From: Cristatella mucedo
Taxonomy: Eukaryota; Bryozoa; Phylactolaemata; Cristatellidae
Direction: 5' to 3'
NCBI GenBank assembly: GCA_009760855.2
Contig: WPIO01000023.1
Coordinates: 2,339,001 to 2,403,000, forward strand
Length of the DNA: 64,000 nucleotides
The first letter of the stretch is position 1, and each line of letters opens with the position of its first letter. Positions 44,739 through 64,000 of the stretch are shown piece by piece. Under the pieces are notes generated by a model. The model was given only the letters and a program-made list of their open reading frames with translations, was not told the DNA's origin and did no database searches. The translations under genes were made by a program, and so were the position numbers.

Positions 44739-46795
44739 TATATATATATAACAAGAGGGGCAGAGGAAGAGGGAAGTGAGAGAAGGGAAGAAGGGAGAGA
44801 GGTAGGAAAGGAGAGACGGCGAGTTTGAGCCAGTTGATGGTAATATTGCATACGGCCATGCTTGCGATAAAGCGTGACCTCGGTTTGAACTCGTGCATCT
44901 GCGACATACTGTGGTTTGGGTGACAGGAAATTCACTGACTAAATTTGCAGTTGCTCCAAGAACCGAGACATCTGACAAGGTGGATGCTAGGTGACAATGA
45001 ATGGATAACATCTCCAGCAGAATGCGTGGGGCAACAACTACAAGAGTGCTATGTATTTCGCTTTCGACCTAAGTGGTAGCAGCATTCACCAGCGGCACCA
45101 AAAGGCAAAGCCGTAAGCTAGAGGCAGAAGTTGGCATAAGTCACGAAGAAAGAGCTAATGGACGACCGGTGATGCTCATGTGTGCTATCTACACATGCCT
45201 TGCCTACGTGAGCAGTTACTAACAAGTAGCAGATTACAATGAGGACACGTGGAATAAAAAACGTTAACCTGCCTGTAAGTGTATGACATAACTAAAGGCG
45301 TGCCCTGCAAGCAGAGTACAGGTCCTGAGACTTGAAGTCGATTGTCTAGGTGCATGTGACCGCACCCGCGACCACCACCACAAAATCGACAGCAAAGCTC
45401 TTTCAAGGCTAGCTGGTGTGAGATTACCTTAGGCTAAACAATTGGCTGCCTGATTACACCAGAACCCCCTTTGGCAAACTGGCCATGGCACCCACTCACA
45501 AGCTAACGTCATCACCGTTTGATGTCGGGATGGACTCACCAAAGGTGACGATTCTCAGCAATAAACATCCGATCGCACTCTCTAAGCCATTAGAACATGC
45601 GACGAGTCCTCTAATGCTGAGGCTAGGCCAAAGTGATTGTGGTGGCAAGCCTGCACCAAAAATAGTACCAGCCCTTATAGACTAGCAACATGGCTGGGCA
45701 GGTTGGTGCCGACTTCGAGCTGGTCAGGTGGAGCAAGAAGCTATACGCCGCAGGTTATGACGAAGGATGCACGGCTTGGACCAGGGGAAATGCGCTAGCC
45801 TTCAGCGACCAGCACAGCGGGCTCGAGTCCTGCGGCCTATGCAGAGCGCCTGGTTGGAGGCTGAGCTATCTTGGGGCGCCATACGAACGAACGATTTCAT
45901 TTTCTATTACACTCTCCACGATATACGGTTAAGCGACGAAATTCGGCGACACTGGCTCGCGACAACGCGGTCTCGGAAATGCAGCCCAAACAGGGCGTAC
46001 CTATGCCGAGCTCCTTCAATAGCTGGTCAGCTTCCGTCAGCCGCTCCTCTATGGGCTTGGTAGACGAAGAGCCGGCAGCAGGTCCAGTCCTGGGCAGCTC
46101 TTCCTAGAACGAATACACGAAGCGCACATTCAGCAGACCATCGAAACCTGATATTATACGGGCACATATCTACGGAACAAATCACAGCATGGCTGATATG
46201 ACACTTAAAAAAGAACCCGCACGACAGTGCTCACTACATATGGTTGCTGGATTCGCCCGCGCGCCAGCATTGGCCAACGGCGCGGTGCTGCTAGATATTC
46301 CAAGCAGCCGCTAAAGAATAACCTATTCAAGGGCACACTGACGTTGTCGCCGCGACGTGCATGGGAAGCTCGCGGTCGCTTTGAGGACATAAGCTTTTCT
46401 ATGCCACTCTACGACACAATCGAACGCTACAGCTTACTACGACGGCCTTATTTCGTGAAAGAACAGGCAATGGATCATTGGATTCTACAGCATCAGGCAT
46501 ACAATGTACGAAATGAAAATTGCCAACAGGATGATGCGATATAAGCTATTTTCGATCGCAGCGAGACAGAGAATGCACTCTAGAAAAGGCATCGCCAGCC
46601 AGGGAACGAATGGACCCAGGTACTAGCTGCCGCAAACGTTTTTCTTGCGGACCAACGAACAGCAACTGCCAGCTACAAAAAACTGGGACTTGGTACCTCT
46701 TTCTTCCGCTTCTCTTCCTCTTTACGCTTTTTTTCTATTCTTATGGCTTCGAGTTTGGCTTTTTTCCTCTCGAGCTCGGCTTTCCTGTCCGCCAT
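34083..46795 (-). CDS. DYNC1I: Cytoplasmic dynein 1 intermediate chain
   Basis: Exons in transcript order: 46697-46795 (ATG), 46001-46103, at least one exon not found, 40635-40762, 37397-37540, 36782-36941, 36387-36612, 36143-36289, 35765-36009, 34938-35082, 34635-34775, 34338-34463 and 34083-34202 (TAG). Exon 1 encodes [19 protein letters not shown], the helix that binds p150Glued of dynactin and NudE. Exon 2 has [15 protein letters not shown]. The 40.7-kb exon has [20 protein letters not shown] and TQT, the region that binds the Tctex light chain. The [10 protein letters not shown] exon follows. The rest is a WD40 propeller ([86 protein letters not shown]) that binds the heavy chain. The protein anchors light chains and cargo adaptors to the minus-end-directed motor. 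Phases require another exon between 46001 and 40762. The 40.7-kb exon could also end at 40641, since two in-phase donors are 6 bp apart. Confidence 0.94.
36617..36640. repeat. (AG)12 microsatellite serving as a splice pyrimidine tract
   Basis: On the dynein transcript it reads (CT)n immediately before the GTAG acceptor of the exon at 36612. It is the only pyrimidine tract available to that acceptor. Confidence 0.85.
38349..38856. repeat. Unclassified 0.5-kb element, copy 1
   Basis: 508 bp matching 43687-44197 at roughly 90 percent or more by eye, in the same orientation. It has no tRNA-like head, no LINE tail and no obvious reverse transcriptase. Open frames survive on both strands in both copies, as expected for recent duplicates. 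It lies in a dynein intron. Confidence 0.85.
38866..38902. repeat. Perfect 13-bp inverted repeat
   Basis: CCCGACGGACGGC, an 11-nt spacer, then GCCGTCCGTCGGG. It forms a strong GC hairpin directly after copy 1 of the 0.5-kb element. Confidence 0.85.
39598..39729 (-). CDS. Possible extra (alternative) exon of the dynein intermediate chain
   Basis: A 132-bp open stretch has an AG acceptor, a CAG|GTAGGA donor and phases (2 nt in, 1 nt out) that fit exactly between the exons at 40762 and 37540. Its translation is Ser/Gly/Phe-rich ([10 protein letters not shown], then LEWDDEF). The N-terminal linker of this family is low-complexity and alternatively spliced, so an extra Ser-rich exon is plausible. 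I see no direct homology. The phase match could be chance (about one in nine). Confidence 0.3.
40948..41131 (+). mobile_element. SINE-A, best-preserved copy
   Basis: A-box-like TGGCTCACTAGGTAAGG, perfect B box GGTTCGAATCC, body with GTGGTGGGCGATCCTTTATT, 3' part AAAGAGGCTGTTTAAGCAGC and a (TTTA)n end. Confidence 0.9.
41164..41325 (+). mobile_element. SINE-B
   Basis: Head TTTGGCCCAGTTGGTTAGGG (A box), then a GGCTCTAGCCCC B-box region. ATAGATTAAGTTCTCTAAGG and a LINE-A-like end follow. It sits 33 bp after the SINE-A. Confidence 0.75.
41499..41650 (-). mobile_element. SINE-A, diverged
   Basis: The minus strand keeps the 3' part (AAATGAAGCTGTAGAATC) and a GGTTCGAGACTTGC B-box remnant. Confidence 0.6.
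43289..43447 (-). mobile_element. SINE-A
   Basis: Minus-strand copy with GGTTCGAATCCTGA (B box) and the full body. Confidence 0.85.
43665..44222. repeat. Unclassified 0.5-kb element, copy 2, with flanking 27-bp direct repeats
   Basis: The body at 43687-44197 matches copy 1. CTCCCGGCAGTGCACTC starts a 27-bp direct repeat (43665-43691 and 44196-44222) with two mismatches. It overlaps both ends of the body and is absent from copy 1. Confidence 0.8.
44686..44751. repeat. Compound (GA)n(TA)n microsatellite
   Basis: About 24 GA units followed by eight TA units, in the intron between the dynein exons at 40762 and 46001. Confidence 0.95.
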
Positions 46796-46900
46796 CTTCT
46801 ATTTATTGGTGCCGGGTCAGCCGGATCAATAAAGGCCGTGTGGGCGTGGCTAGTGATAGTTGGGTTGATGGGCTCGCTACAACGGCGGTGATCGGTTGCT
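46796..46900 (-). promoter_or_regulatory. Probable promoter-proximal region of the dynein intermediate chain gene
   Basis: The dynein start codon at 46795 has a good context (purine at -3, G at +4). About 45 bp upstream lies GTGGGCGTGG (46839-46848), an Sp1/KLF-like box. No TATA box is seen. The transcription start is unknown, and an upstream non-coding exon cannot be excluded. Confidence 0.3.
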
Positions 46901-49130
46901 ACCGTCCGCTCTCCGTCCCCTCCAGTGCTGGGTTGTCGCACAACCATTATTTTATGACGAATTACCCGAGATGGTCTAAGAAATATGCGAAGCTCGGAAG
47001 CGATTGCTCCAGCCTAGATTTACAGTTCGAGTCGTCTCCTGGCTCTGGCCTAGATCGTTAGATTTCGTCGTCCTTGAAAAGCCTAGCGCCAGAGGCCCAT
47101 AGCCCGATGTGGCGGGGAGAGGTTGAAAACTCTAAGCAACACCCACACCTAAAGACCAACCTGAAAACAGTTCCAGCCGCATGCAGAAGTACTTCGTAGG
47201 TACATTCATAGATTTGAGTCGCTGGAGTGAAGCGGCCGGTTGCTTAATTCTTTGGCTAGTCGTAGCGAACCAGACAAGTAACGGTGTCAGTGAACATTTA
47301 AATAAGACCAACCCTTCACTATTGCACATATAACTTCGGCTAAGGATGAGTATAAGTGCTAGGATCTGCCTGGGCCGCTACCTGCCGGATGTTTTAGTCG
47401 CGTAGAGGCCGCGGTTGCCCGGTGACATGCTGGGCGGCGTGGTGTACCGCGGGGGATGGTTGGAGCGGTCTGTAGCTCGCTAGTTTATTTTGTAGCGTTC
47501 TGGCAGCTCCGTGCCCTTGGCAGGTAGAGAAACAGAGGCCATCTTGCTGGCGGAGTTTCGCGTGCATTTAAGTTACTTTTGAATAAAGCCGCTTCTCAGT
47601 AACGTAGTGAAGCTGAAGCGCATGAAATAAGCCAGATTGCTATCATTATTACTGCCGAAATATTCATTATTCCCAGTTCCTGAATTGTAACGACTAAGAA
47701 CAGGTCATGCGATAATCCATTTCAGGCAGCTTAAAAGCCGCAGCAATTCAACAGACAATAACTCTTGCCGTAGGAGTCAAGCTGAGTGGTGCTCCCATCT
47801 TTGTGCAAGCTAGGGTTGTTGTACGCATTGCTAATTCTGGAAGTCTGCAATGTTCAATGCCCATCGAACAGGCTTCTCTACACTATGGTTTGGCCTCATT
47901 ATCATAAGCTCTTTGTGCTGCCGTATTCCGCGGCTGTCATCAAGTCTGCGTGCATTGGTACTGCAGCTGCAAGTCGCTAGCCGTGATTCCGAGGCTCAGC
48001 GCGTCACCGACATTCGTCGCGCGACGAGTGGGACTTGTACCGTTACCAGCGCTGCGTTTGCGGCCCAGTTCTGTCTGGACGCGGAAGCCGCCGTTTGTGA
48101 CAGCGTAATCATTCCACCACACTCTTGCAGGTATACAAAGAGAAGAAGTACTTGTCTTTACGCGGTTAGGTGTGTACTTTATCAAAGTGAATGTCTGATG
48201 TAAGCTGATGGGCCGTCTCTTTAGTAAAACATATGGCTGTATATAAGGTTATATCCGAGAGAATTTCGGGTGCCCGCGTACAGGTACAATCGTAGGTATG
48301 TACCCAAGTAGGGTTTATTAGTCCGGGACGGCTGCTACCAGATACGGCCAGATAAAGGTCATCCGTCTGAGCCGGGCCTGCCTTTTAACTTGTGGCAGGA
48401 TGGACGGTGACGCCTCAGGACCTCGGTAGTCGGTTAGGCAGAGCTCGGGCGGTCGGCACGAAGAGTCCGGCATGGAGAAACCCCATCGCCGTGTGCTTTT
48501 ATCCCGATGGATGGATGATTACCATTCCTAAACAACTCGGCCGGCCACGGAAGGCTACGAGACACCGGCTACCCGGGCCTTTAAGTTGAGTGCTCATTGT
48601 TGGTGCCCATGTTTTCTACGCCTCGCGTAGTAAGTCGTTCTTAGGGGCACTAAGTAGGAGCCCTCGGTGAGCTGAGACGTGCTTCGAGTGTTTGAGTCTC
48701 CGTTACCAAGTCAATCGCACCTCCTGCCACCCCGACTGGTATTCCGAGGCAGCAGCAGCGGTCGCCGACAAAGATCGGGTAGAGGGCTTCACTTCCGCGT
48801 TTGTGAATGCTAGCATCGTTGTTATTCCGCGTTCCCCATACAGCCCTGATGTAGCCAGAGTTGCTCAGCAGTACTGTTTAGTTCTCCCGTTATTGTTGGA
48901 GCGTGCGATTCTGTTATACGGAGGTGTATCGAACGGTCTAGAGCAGCAACGGCCTCGTGGCTAGTAGGCGGCGTAGCGAGGGTTGGGAAGGGTGGAGGCG
49001 AAATAATCCACCCCCTTGTCCAGGATACATGAAGTAGTCAAATTACTTTCGATTACTTTAGCCATCGCTTTGTGGCGAGTCGTCCACAGATCTAGTTTTT
49101 CCCATTCAGTAGGCTTTCATGGTAGAGATC
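46901..49130. other. Intergenic region without recognised genes
   Basis: Short open stretches exist at 47850-48203 and 48692-48964 (+), but they show no family I know, no repeats of themselves and no clear splice logic. The latter could be part of a decayed element. Confidence 0.4.
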
Positions 49131-49205
49131 AGATACCGGACATAATTAATACATAATACATGCTTGTACTATATAATATATAATCCATGGTATAGTATTC
49201 ACAAT

Positions 49206-49264
49206 ATAAATATATATATATATATATATATATGTATGCGTGTGTGTGGGTGTGTGTGTGTATG

Positions 49265-49306
<42 letters not shown>
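49206..49306. repeat. Compound (TA)n(TG)n(TA)n microsatellite
   Basis: Two TA blocks around a TG block of about 30 bp. Confidence 0.95.
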
Positions 49307-49307
<1 letters not shown>

Positions 49308-50194
49308 GCAAGATTTCAGCCCGTCAAAGGCGAGCAAAAAATGTGAAGCAGAAAGATTGCAGTAGATTTAACAAACAAATTCTGTTTCATTCTTGTAAGA
49401 TGAAGATATTTCACAGAGAATTTAATAAAACTGGTAAATACAAAGCACAGCAGCGAAAATTTAAAGCTCACACTAGCACAAATATATTTCAGGGTGGTAA
49501 ATGTTATTACGCAGCTCTCAACATGTCCGAGAGACGGAAGCGCATTAAAAGCCGAATGACTTGCTCACCATGCTGCAACAATATCGCTGTCGCGACAGCA
49601 ACAGCAGGCCATAGAGACGGCGAAAAAGCAGCATCGCTGCTGAAGAGCAAAAAGAATCTTTTTTAACTGAAACGGCACATAATTTATTGAAAAGTATTCC
49701 GTTTCTTTGCATTCCACTGCTGTGGAAATATTCTGCACGCAATTCACCGATTAATTAATGCGTAATAATCCATTCGCAGGCGATTAAACATTGTTGAAGG
49801 ATGAAAGATTTTTACTAAAATTGCGAAGGGGGAGGAGCGCGGAGAGCGAAAGCTGCCAGAATGCCACAGCTGCCCTTTGAAAACCCAGAAATTGTGGGAT
49901 TGTTTACCTATGGAGAAACTTTTTTCGATACTGAGTCACACCAAAAATTGCCTTCGGTAGCTCTGTATTGACTAAATTATGTTCTAAGGGATAACGCACA
50001 GACATGCCAGAAGCGTTAATCAACCTGAGTTATGACAGTCACAAAAGTTAATTAGCGGCTGAATAAAGATTACTAAGAACCCGATGTATCAAAATCTAAT
50101 GTTTAGATCTTATACAAGGATTGCTAGAGCGATCATTAGTTTGTTTTCTGCCAAGCCACATAACTGGAAATAAGCGGCTGCCCTCGCTTTAATA

Positions 50195-50262
50195 GTAATA
50201 ATAGTAATGCACCTGATAAAGCGCCCTCAGAGAACTCAATCTCTCTCTGGGCGCTTTGTGGA
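50195..50262 (-). mobile_element. LINE-A tail fragment, antisense
   Basis: AAAGCGCCCTCAGAGAACTC, then AATCTCTCTCTGGGCGCTTT: the full hairpin in reverse complement. Confidence 0.75.
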
Positions 50263-50659
50263 ATGCGGTGCCAGAAGGTATCACGAAAGTGTTTTGTGGA
50301 ATTATTTTGGAGGAATTTTTTCAACCGGGTGTAGCGGCTTCAACGTCCGTACAGAACTAGGCCATAACACACAGCCCCCATAATGCAATCGACGCGTGCC
50401 GAATATCTGTGACGTGAGCCTTGGAATCTTGGGTGGCGTCTCCTTACATTATTATTTACTTTTTTCCGCAAGGTTAGTTAATTATTTTTCACTGGGCTCT
50501 TTGAAGGTTCCTGAATGAGGAATCCTTGGTACTGCACTTGAAAATCTTTCTTTGGCAATTCAAAATCAAGACTGCAATTTTGGGATTAACTATGTCTGAT
50601 TTTTCATGCTTGTTTCGCGCCTTTTGGTGACAAAAAGATACTGTTACCGTGTTTTAATT

Positions 50660-50745
50660 AGTAGTAGTAATAATAGTGATGATCATAGTAATTATCACAG
50701 CGTCTCAGATAATTGAATTTCTGTCTAGGCACTTTACATAAGTTG
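50660..50745 (-). mobile_element. LINE-A tail fragment, antisense, diverged
   Basis: (AAT)-rich run, then CAGATAATTGAATTTCTGTC and TAGGCACTTTACATAAG. Confidence 0.55.
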
Positions 50746-51299
50746 AAAGCTTGTTTCAATCATTTTGGATAAGATGGAATTTTACTTCTTCCCCAATCGC
50801 GCATATATAGATAAGTATCTTCATAGGTATCTACAGAGTATCTACATCTAACGCATACTTAGTTGCAAATAATGACGTAAATCCATGCATAGTGGCGGGG
50901 CCAGGGGCAGCGAGCATTTACCCCCCCCCTAAAGCAGGGTAGTAACCAGAGCCGCCCCTTATTCCTATGCCCCCCGACCGTCACCAACGACGAAATTAAT
51001 TCCACTCGATGAACAACCGCCAAGTTCACGTAGAATAAATAAATGTAATTCTGCGCTATCACTTTTTCGTTCACCGCGGGCCTAGCCCAGCCCGCATAAC
51101 AATCTTCTGGATCTTTGCCCTATATAAAGGTTTTTCAGGCCTTATTCCTCCTAGATGAAAATCCTGGCTCCGCCACAGTATCCATACAGGTACGGTATAC
51201 AGTTGTGAATGCGTATACGGATATATAAATTCCACGTCTTTACATATGCCACCGTAAAACCAATATATATATATATATATAATGCCGATGGTTCGGCTC

Positions 51300-51640
51300 T
51301 CTTGCCGGACTTGGTAATAGACAACGGCATGACGTGACTGTGCCGTTCGACGGCAGCAAGGATGCTCTGATGGTGGCGGCCCGGAACAAGACCGACATGT
51401 ATGCGGCCATTGCCCGGTCTTTCCTGGCCCCTGGCTACCGGTCGGCGGTGGTGAGGCCCTTCGTGGTGGGGGCTTTCGGCAGCTGGTGGCCAAACAATGA
51501 AGCTCGCCCGACGGACCTCGGAATCCCACGCGTGGAGAGCAGGGCATTGATGCGGCTCTTCGCTGCGACGCCATTACCGGCTCGTAAGCCGGTAATGGTC
51601 CCTGCTTCTAAACAGGTAGGCCCGGGTAGCACGCTCGACC
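51300..51640 (+). mobile_element. Non-LTR retrotransposon 3' ORF remnant (nuclease-like domain)
   Basis: Reads LPDLVIDNG, then in the next frame DVTVPFDGSKDALMVAARNK, MYAAIARSFLAPGYRS, VVRPFVVGAFGSW and LGIPR. The PD...D-T-V-P...K pattern followed by VGA.G.W is typical of the C-terminal restriction-like endonuclease region of R2-type non-LTR elements. It is a short remnant with at least one frameshift. It is not related to LINE-A or LINE-B. Confidence 0.55.
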
Positions 51641-51667
51641 CTGACAGGACACGAGAACCGCCGGCAT

Positions 51668-51678
51668 TACACACACAA

Positions 51679-51731
<53 letters not shown>
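51668..51731. repeat. (AC)n microsatellite
   Basis: About 30 AC units directly after the retrotransposon remnant. Confidence 0.95.
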
Positions 51732-51733
<2 letters not shown>

Positions 51734-51745
51734 TATATATACATG

Positions 51746-51790
51746 TATAAGCCCCGTTACATATATATCAACATATTTTACTTGCTTGCG

Positions 51791-51841
<51 letters not shown>

Positions 51842-51900
51842 GCAAGCAAGTAAAATATTTTGATATATATATATATATATATATAATTACGGGGTTTATA
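51746..51900. repeat. Long imperfect palindrome with an AT core
   Basis: TATAAGCCCCGTTAC and TATTTTACTTGCTTGC on the left recur as GCAAGCAAGTAAAATATTTT and AATTACGGGGTTTATA on the right. Arms of about 50 bp surround a (TA)n centre. Confidence 0.85.
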
Positions 51901-52263
51901 CAGATGCTCCTACCTGTACGTACACACTGTAGTCATTTGGCAAAGGAAAAAAATGCAGGTATTGTAGGGATTGGATGCCCCGTCTTAAAAAGTGAAGCCC
52001 CAAACTGCTCATACACAAGGCTACAGCGTCTGATGACTATATACACGACATACCTAGCATGCAGGTAGGGGGCCCCTTGCCATAATCCGCGCCTTTACCG
52101 ACGCAGGCTGAACTGCTTTTGAAGTACTATCAGCAGCCCAGTTCGGATCATGTATGGGCTAACGTAATGCGACAGAGGGACGATCGGATCCTTGAACAGG
52201 TTATTGTTAGCGAGGCCAGCAATACGTTCGTCACTTCATTTGTTTAAGCTCCGGTTAATTTTT

Positions 52264-52349
52264 ACCCGAGAGCGTGAAAGAGAGAGAGAGTGGGAGAGGG
52301 AGGGTGGGAGAGAGAGAGGAAGAGAAAGAGAGAGGGAGAGAGAGAGAGA

Positions 52350-52415
<66 letters not shown>

Positions 52416-52491
52416 AGAGAGAGGGACAGAGGGAGAGTGAGGGAGAGAGAGACAGAGAAAAAGAGGGGGAGAGAGGGAGAGAGACAGAGAA

Positions 52492-52550
<59 letters not shown>
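52264..52550. repeat. Purine (GA/GGGA)n tract
   Basis: Almost 290 bp of pure purine on the plus strand with interspersed GGGA and ACAG units. Confidence 0.95.
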
Positions 52551-52552
<2 letters not shown>

Positions 52553-52893
52553 TATTATAGGAAGGAACTTGTTGGATAATGCGGGAGGCAGCTAGAGGTC
52601 TCACATCACCAGTGAGGCCACCCGAACATCGCAGGTTCATCGATACTGCGAAAATCTTATAGCACTTGAAGGTAAACAACGCTATCTCGGTTTCAGCAAC
52701 GAACCGTTGCCGCCGACTGAAAGTAATGTAGCGTATCGAGCTTCGCATTGATACATGTTTTCTCGAGACGCTGAGGAATCCGCCTCGCTACTCTCATGCG
52801 CAGGAAGGAAGCTCAGAATGTGCGCACGAAGTCTGGCGCGAAGCCGCTTTCAGCAGTAACGCCCCTGTGAGTTAACGGCAGTATAATTGCTAT

Positions 52894-52899
52894 TTTATT
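52894..52899 (-). promoter_or_regulatory. Candidate polyadenylation signal of DMGDH
   Basis: On the minus strand AATAAA occurs about 360 nt after the DMGDH stop codon. It is in AT-rich DNA where chance matches are frequent. Confidence 0.3.
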
Positions 52900-53259
52900 T
52901 TACTGTGAAGCTTACGAAAGATCGTATCCAATGCATTTCCCAATATCAGGAAGGAAGTGAACAGCTCATGCTGTGCCACGCAGTCTGGCGAATAGCTGCT
53001 TTCAGGAGTATCGCTCGCTGTCCACAAACGGGAGTAAATAATAATTTTTTTTTTTACCGCGAAGCGTAGTATGGATCGTATCAGATGCATTTCTCAATAG
53101 AAGGAGACGGCAAAAAAAGCCTTAAAGCATTTACAAAGAACCGACACCGGCAGCGAGCAGCCGATCACGTTGAACGATTAAACCCATCCGAAAATGACCG
53201 GGTAGCAGGTAAGTTGCAGCTTCGCTGCGGCCGACGCGTCGCGCTCGCGAGGTGTCGGC

Positions 53260-63394
<10,135 letters not shown>

Positions 63395-63646
63395 CTAAAA
63401 GTAAAAATAGATGCATCGAAGGATGAACGATGCCGGTCGATGGAAGACAGGCAATCTGCACTGCTGCTTTATTTGCATTTACTAGTGAAGCACCTGGAGG
63501 CTCAGAGAATTAACGGGCAGCAGAGAGCAAGAGCTAAATAAAGGAATAGGATGCGGCAATAATTGCGAGGTTTGCTTTTCAGCATACTAAGGTCAGCACT
63601 GGCACCGGTGGAGGGGTCGAGAGATACAGTGAGAGGGAGACATACG

Positions 63647-63651
<5 letters not shown>

Positions 63652-63711
<60 letters not shown>
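63652..63711. repeat. (CA)n microsatellite
   Basis: About 29 CA units preceded by a short (CG)n run, upstream of the DMGDH exon at 63394. Confidence 0.95.
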
Positions 63712-63716
<5 letters not shown>

Positions 63717-64000
63717 ATGCAAAATACGCACACATGGACACGAGAGAAGAGTGAGTGAGAGCGATAGTGGGCAAATGAGTGAGCAAGTGAGAGAAAAACA
63801 AACCAAAGCAAGTGCACGAGAGCTGCAGCACACGAATAAAAGAATGCGTATTAGTGCACGAGCAATCAAACACATTACGGCCTGACGGTACGCCTGAAAG
63901 TGAGCCCGCGAGCTGCTGGTTGATTCAGCAGTACGATGCTTTCCCGAAATTTGACGCTTTCACAGCTTTTTACTCGGCGCGATGATCTGAAAAAGATCTT

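Noticed and set aside
45500-45560. Candidate for the missing dynein exon (a SSPLVSPS-like stretch on the minus strand)
   Set aside because: The exit phase does not match the next exon and the donor choice is ambiguous.
52192-52748. Long open frames of alternating Arg/Glu or Ser/Leu
   Set aside because: They are translations of the (GA)n purine tract, open only because the repeat has no stops.

Overview
This window is animal nuclear DNA. It has spliced genes with GT-AG introns of about 0.1 to 5 kb, tRNA-derived SINEs, 5'-truncated LINEs and abundant microsatellites. All the host proteins are conserved animal families. Nothing in the sequence fixes the phylum; an invertebrate is likely, and anything closer would be a guess. 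No bacterial operons, CRISPR arrays, rRNA genes or stand-alone tRNA genes were seen.

Layout. (1) 701-17130, + strand: the 3' eight exons of a KLHDC10-type Kelch gene, whose 5' end lies left of the window; its introns are full of LINE copies. (2) 17131-22593: intergenic DNA made mostly of LINE pieces, a SINE and microsatellites. (3) 22594-23145, - strand: intronless IMP3. (4) 23146-23684: a 539-bp divergent promoter. (5) 23685-33926, + strand: five-exon SLX9 (FAM207A). (6) 33927-34082: a 156-bp tail-to-tail gap. (7) 34083-46795, - strand: cytoplasmic dynein intermediate chain (DYNC1I type). (8) 46796-53259: intergenic DNA rich in AT, AC and GA microsatellites, with a non-LTR retrotransposon remnant and a palindrome. 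(9) 53260 to the window edge, - strand: the 3' seven exons of dimethylglycine dehydrogenase (DMGDH), whose FAD domain lies to the right of the window.

How the genes relate. IMP3 and SLX9 both serve small ribosomal subunit production and start back to back across one promoter holding two inverted CCAAT boxes. SLX9 and the dynein gene end 156 bp apart on opposite strands, so their 3' UTRs may overlap. The dynein chain, the Kelch degron receptor and mitochondrial DMGDH have no obvious functional link to these.

Repeat biology. Two CR1/L2-like LINE families (called LINE-A and LINE-B here) and at least two tRNA-derived SINE families (SINE-A and SINE-B) dominate the non-coding DNA. LINE-A ends in a conserved hairpin followed by (ATT)n, and SINE-B carries a diverged version of the same tail, which points to a LINE/SINE partnership. 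Several LINE-A copies are 5'-inverted, and one LINE-B is nested inside a LINE-A. A separate 0.5-kb sequence is present twice in dynein introns and matches neither LINE nor SINE family.

No clearly new multi-gene system was found. The most notable points are the shared LINE/SINE tail hairpin, the duplicated unclassified 0.5-kb element, the IMP3/SLX9 divergent pair, a GC-AG intron in DMGDH and a microsatellite acting as a splice-acceptor pyrimidine tract.
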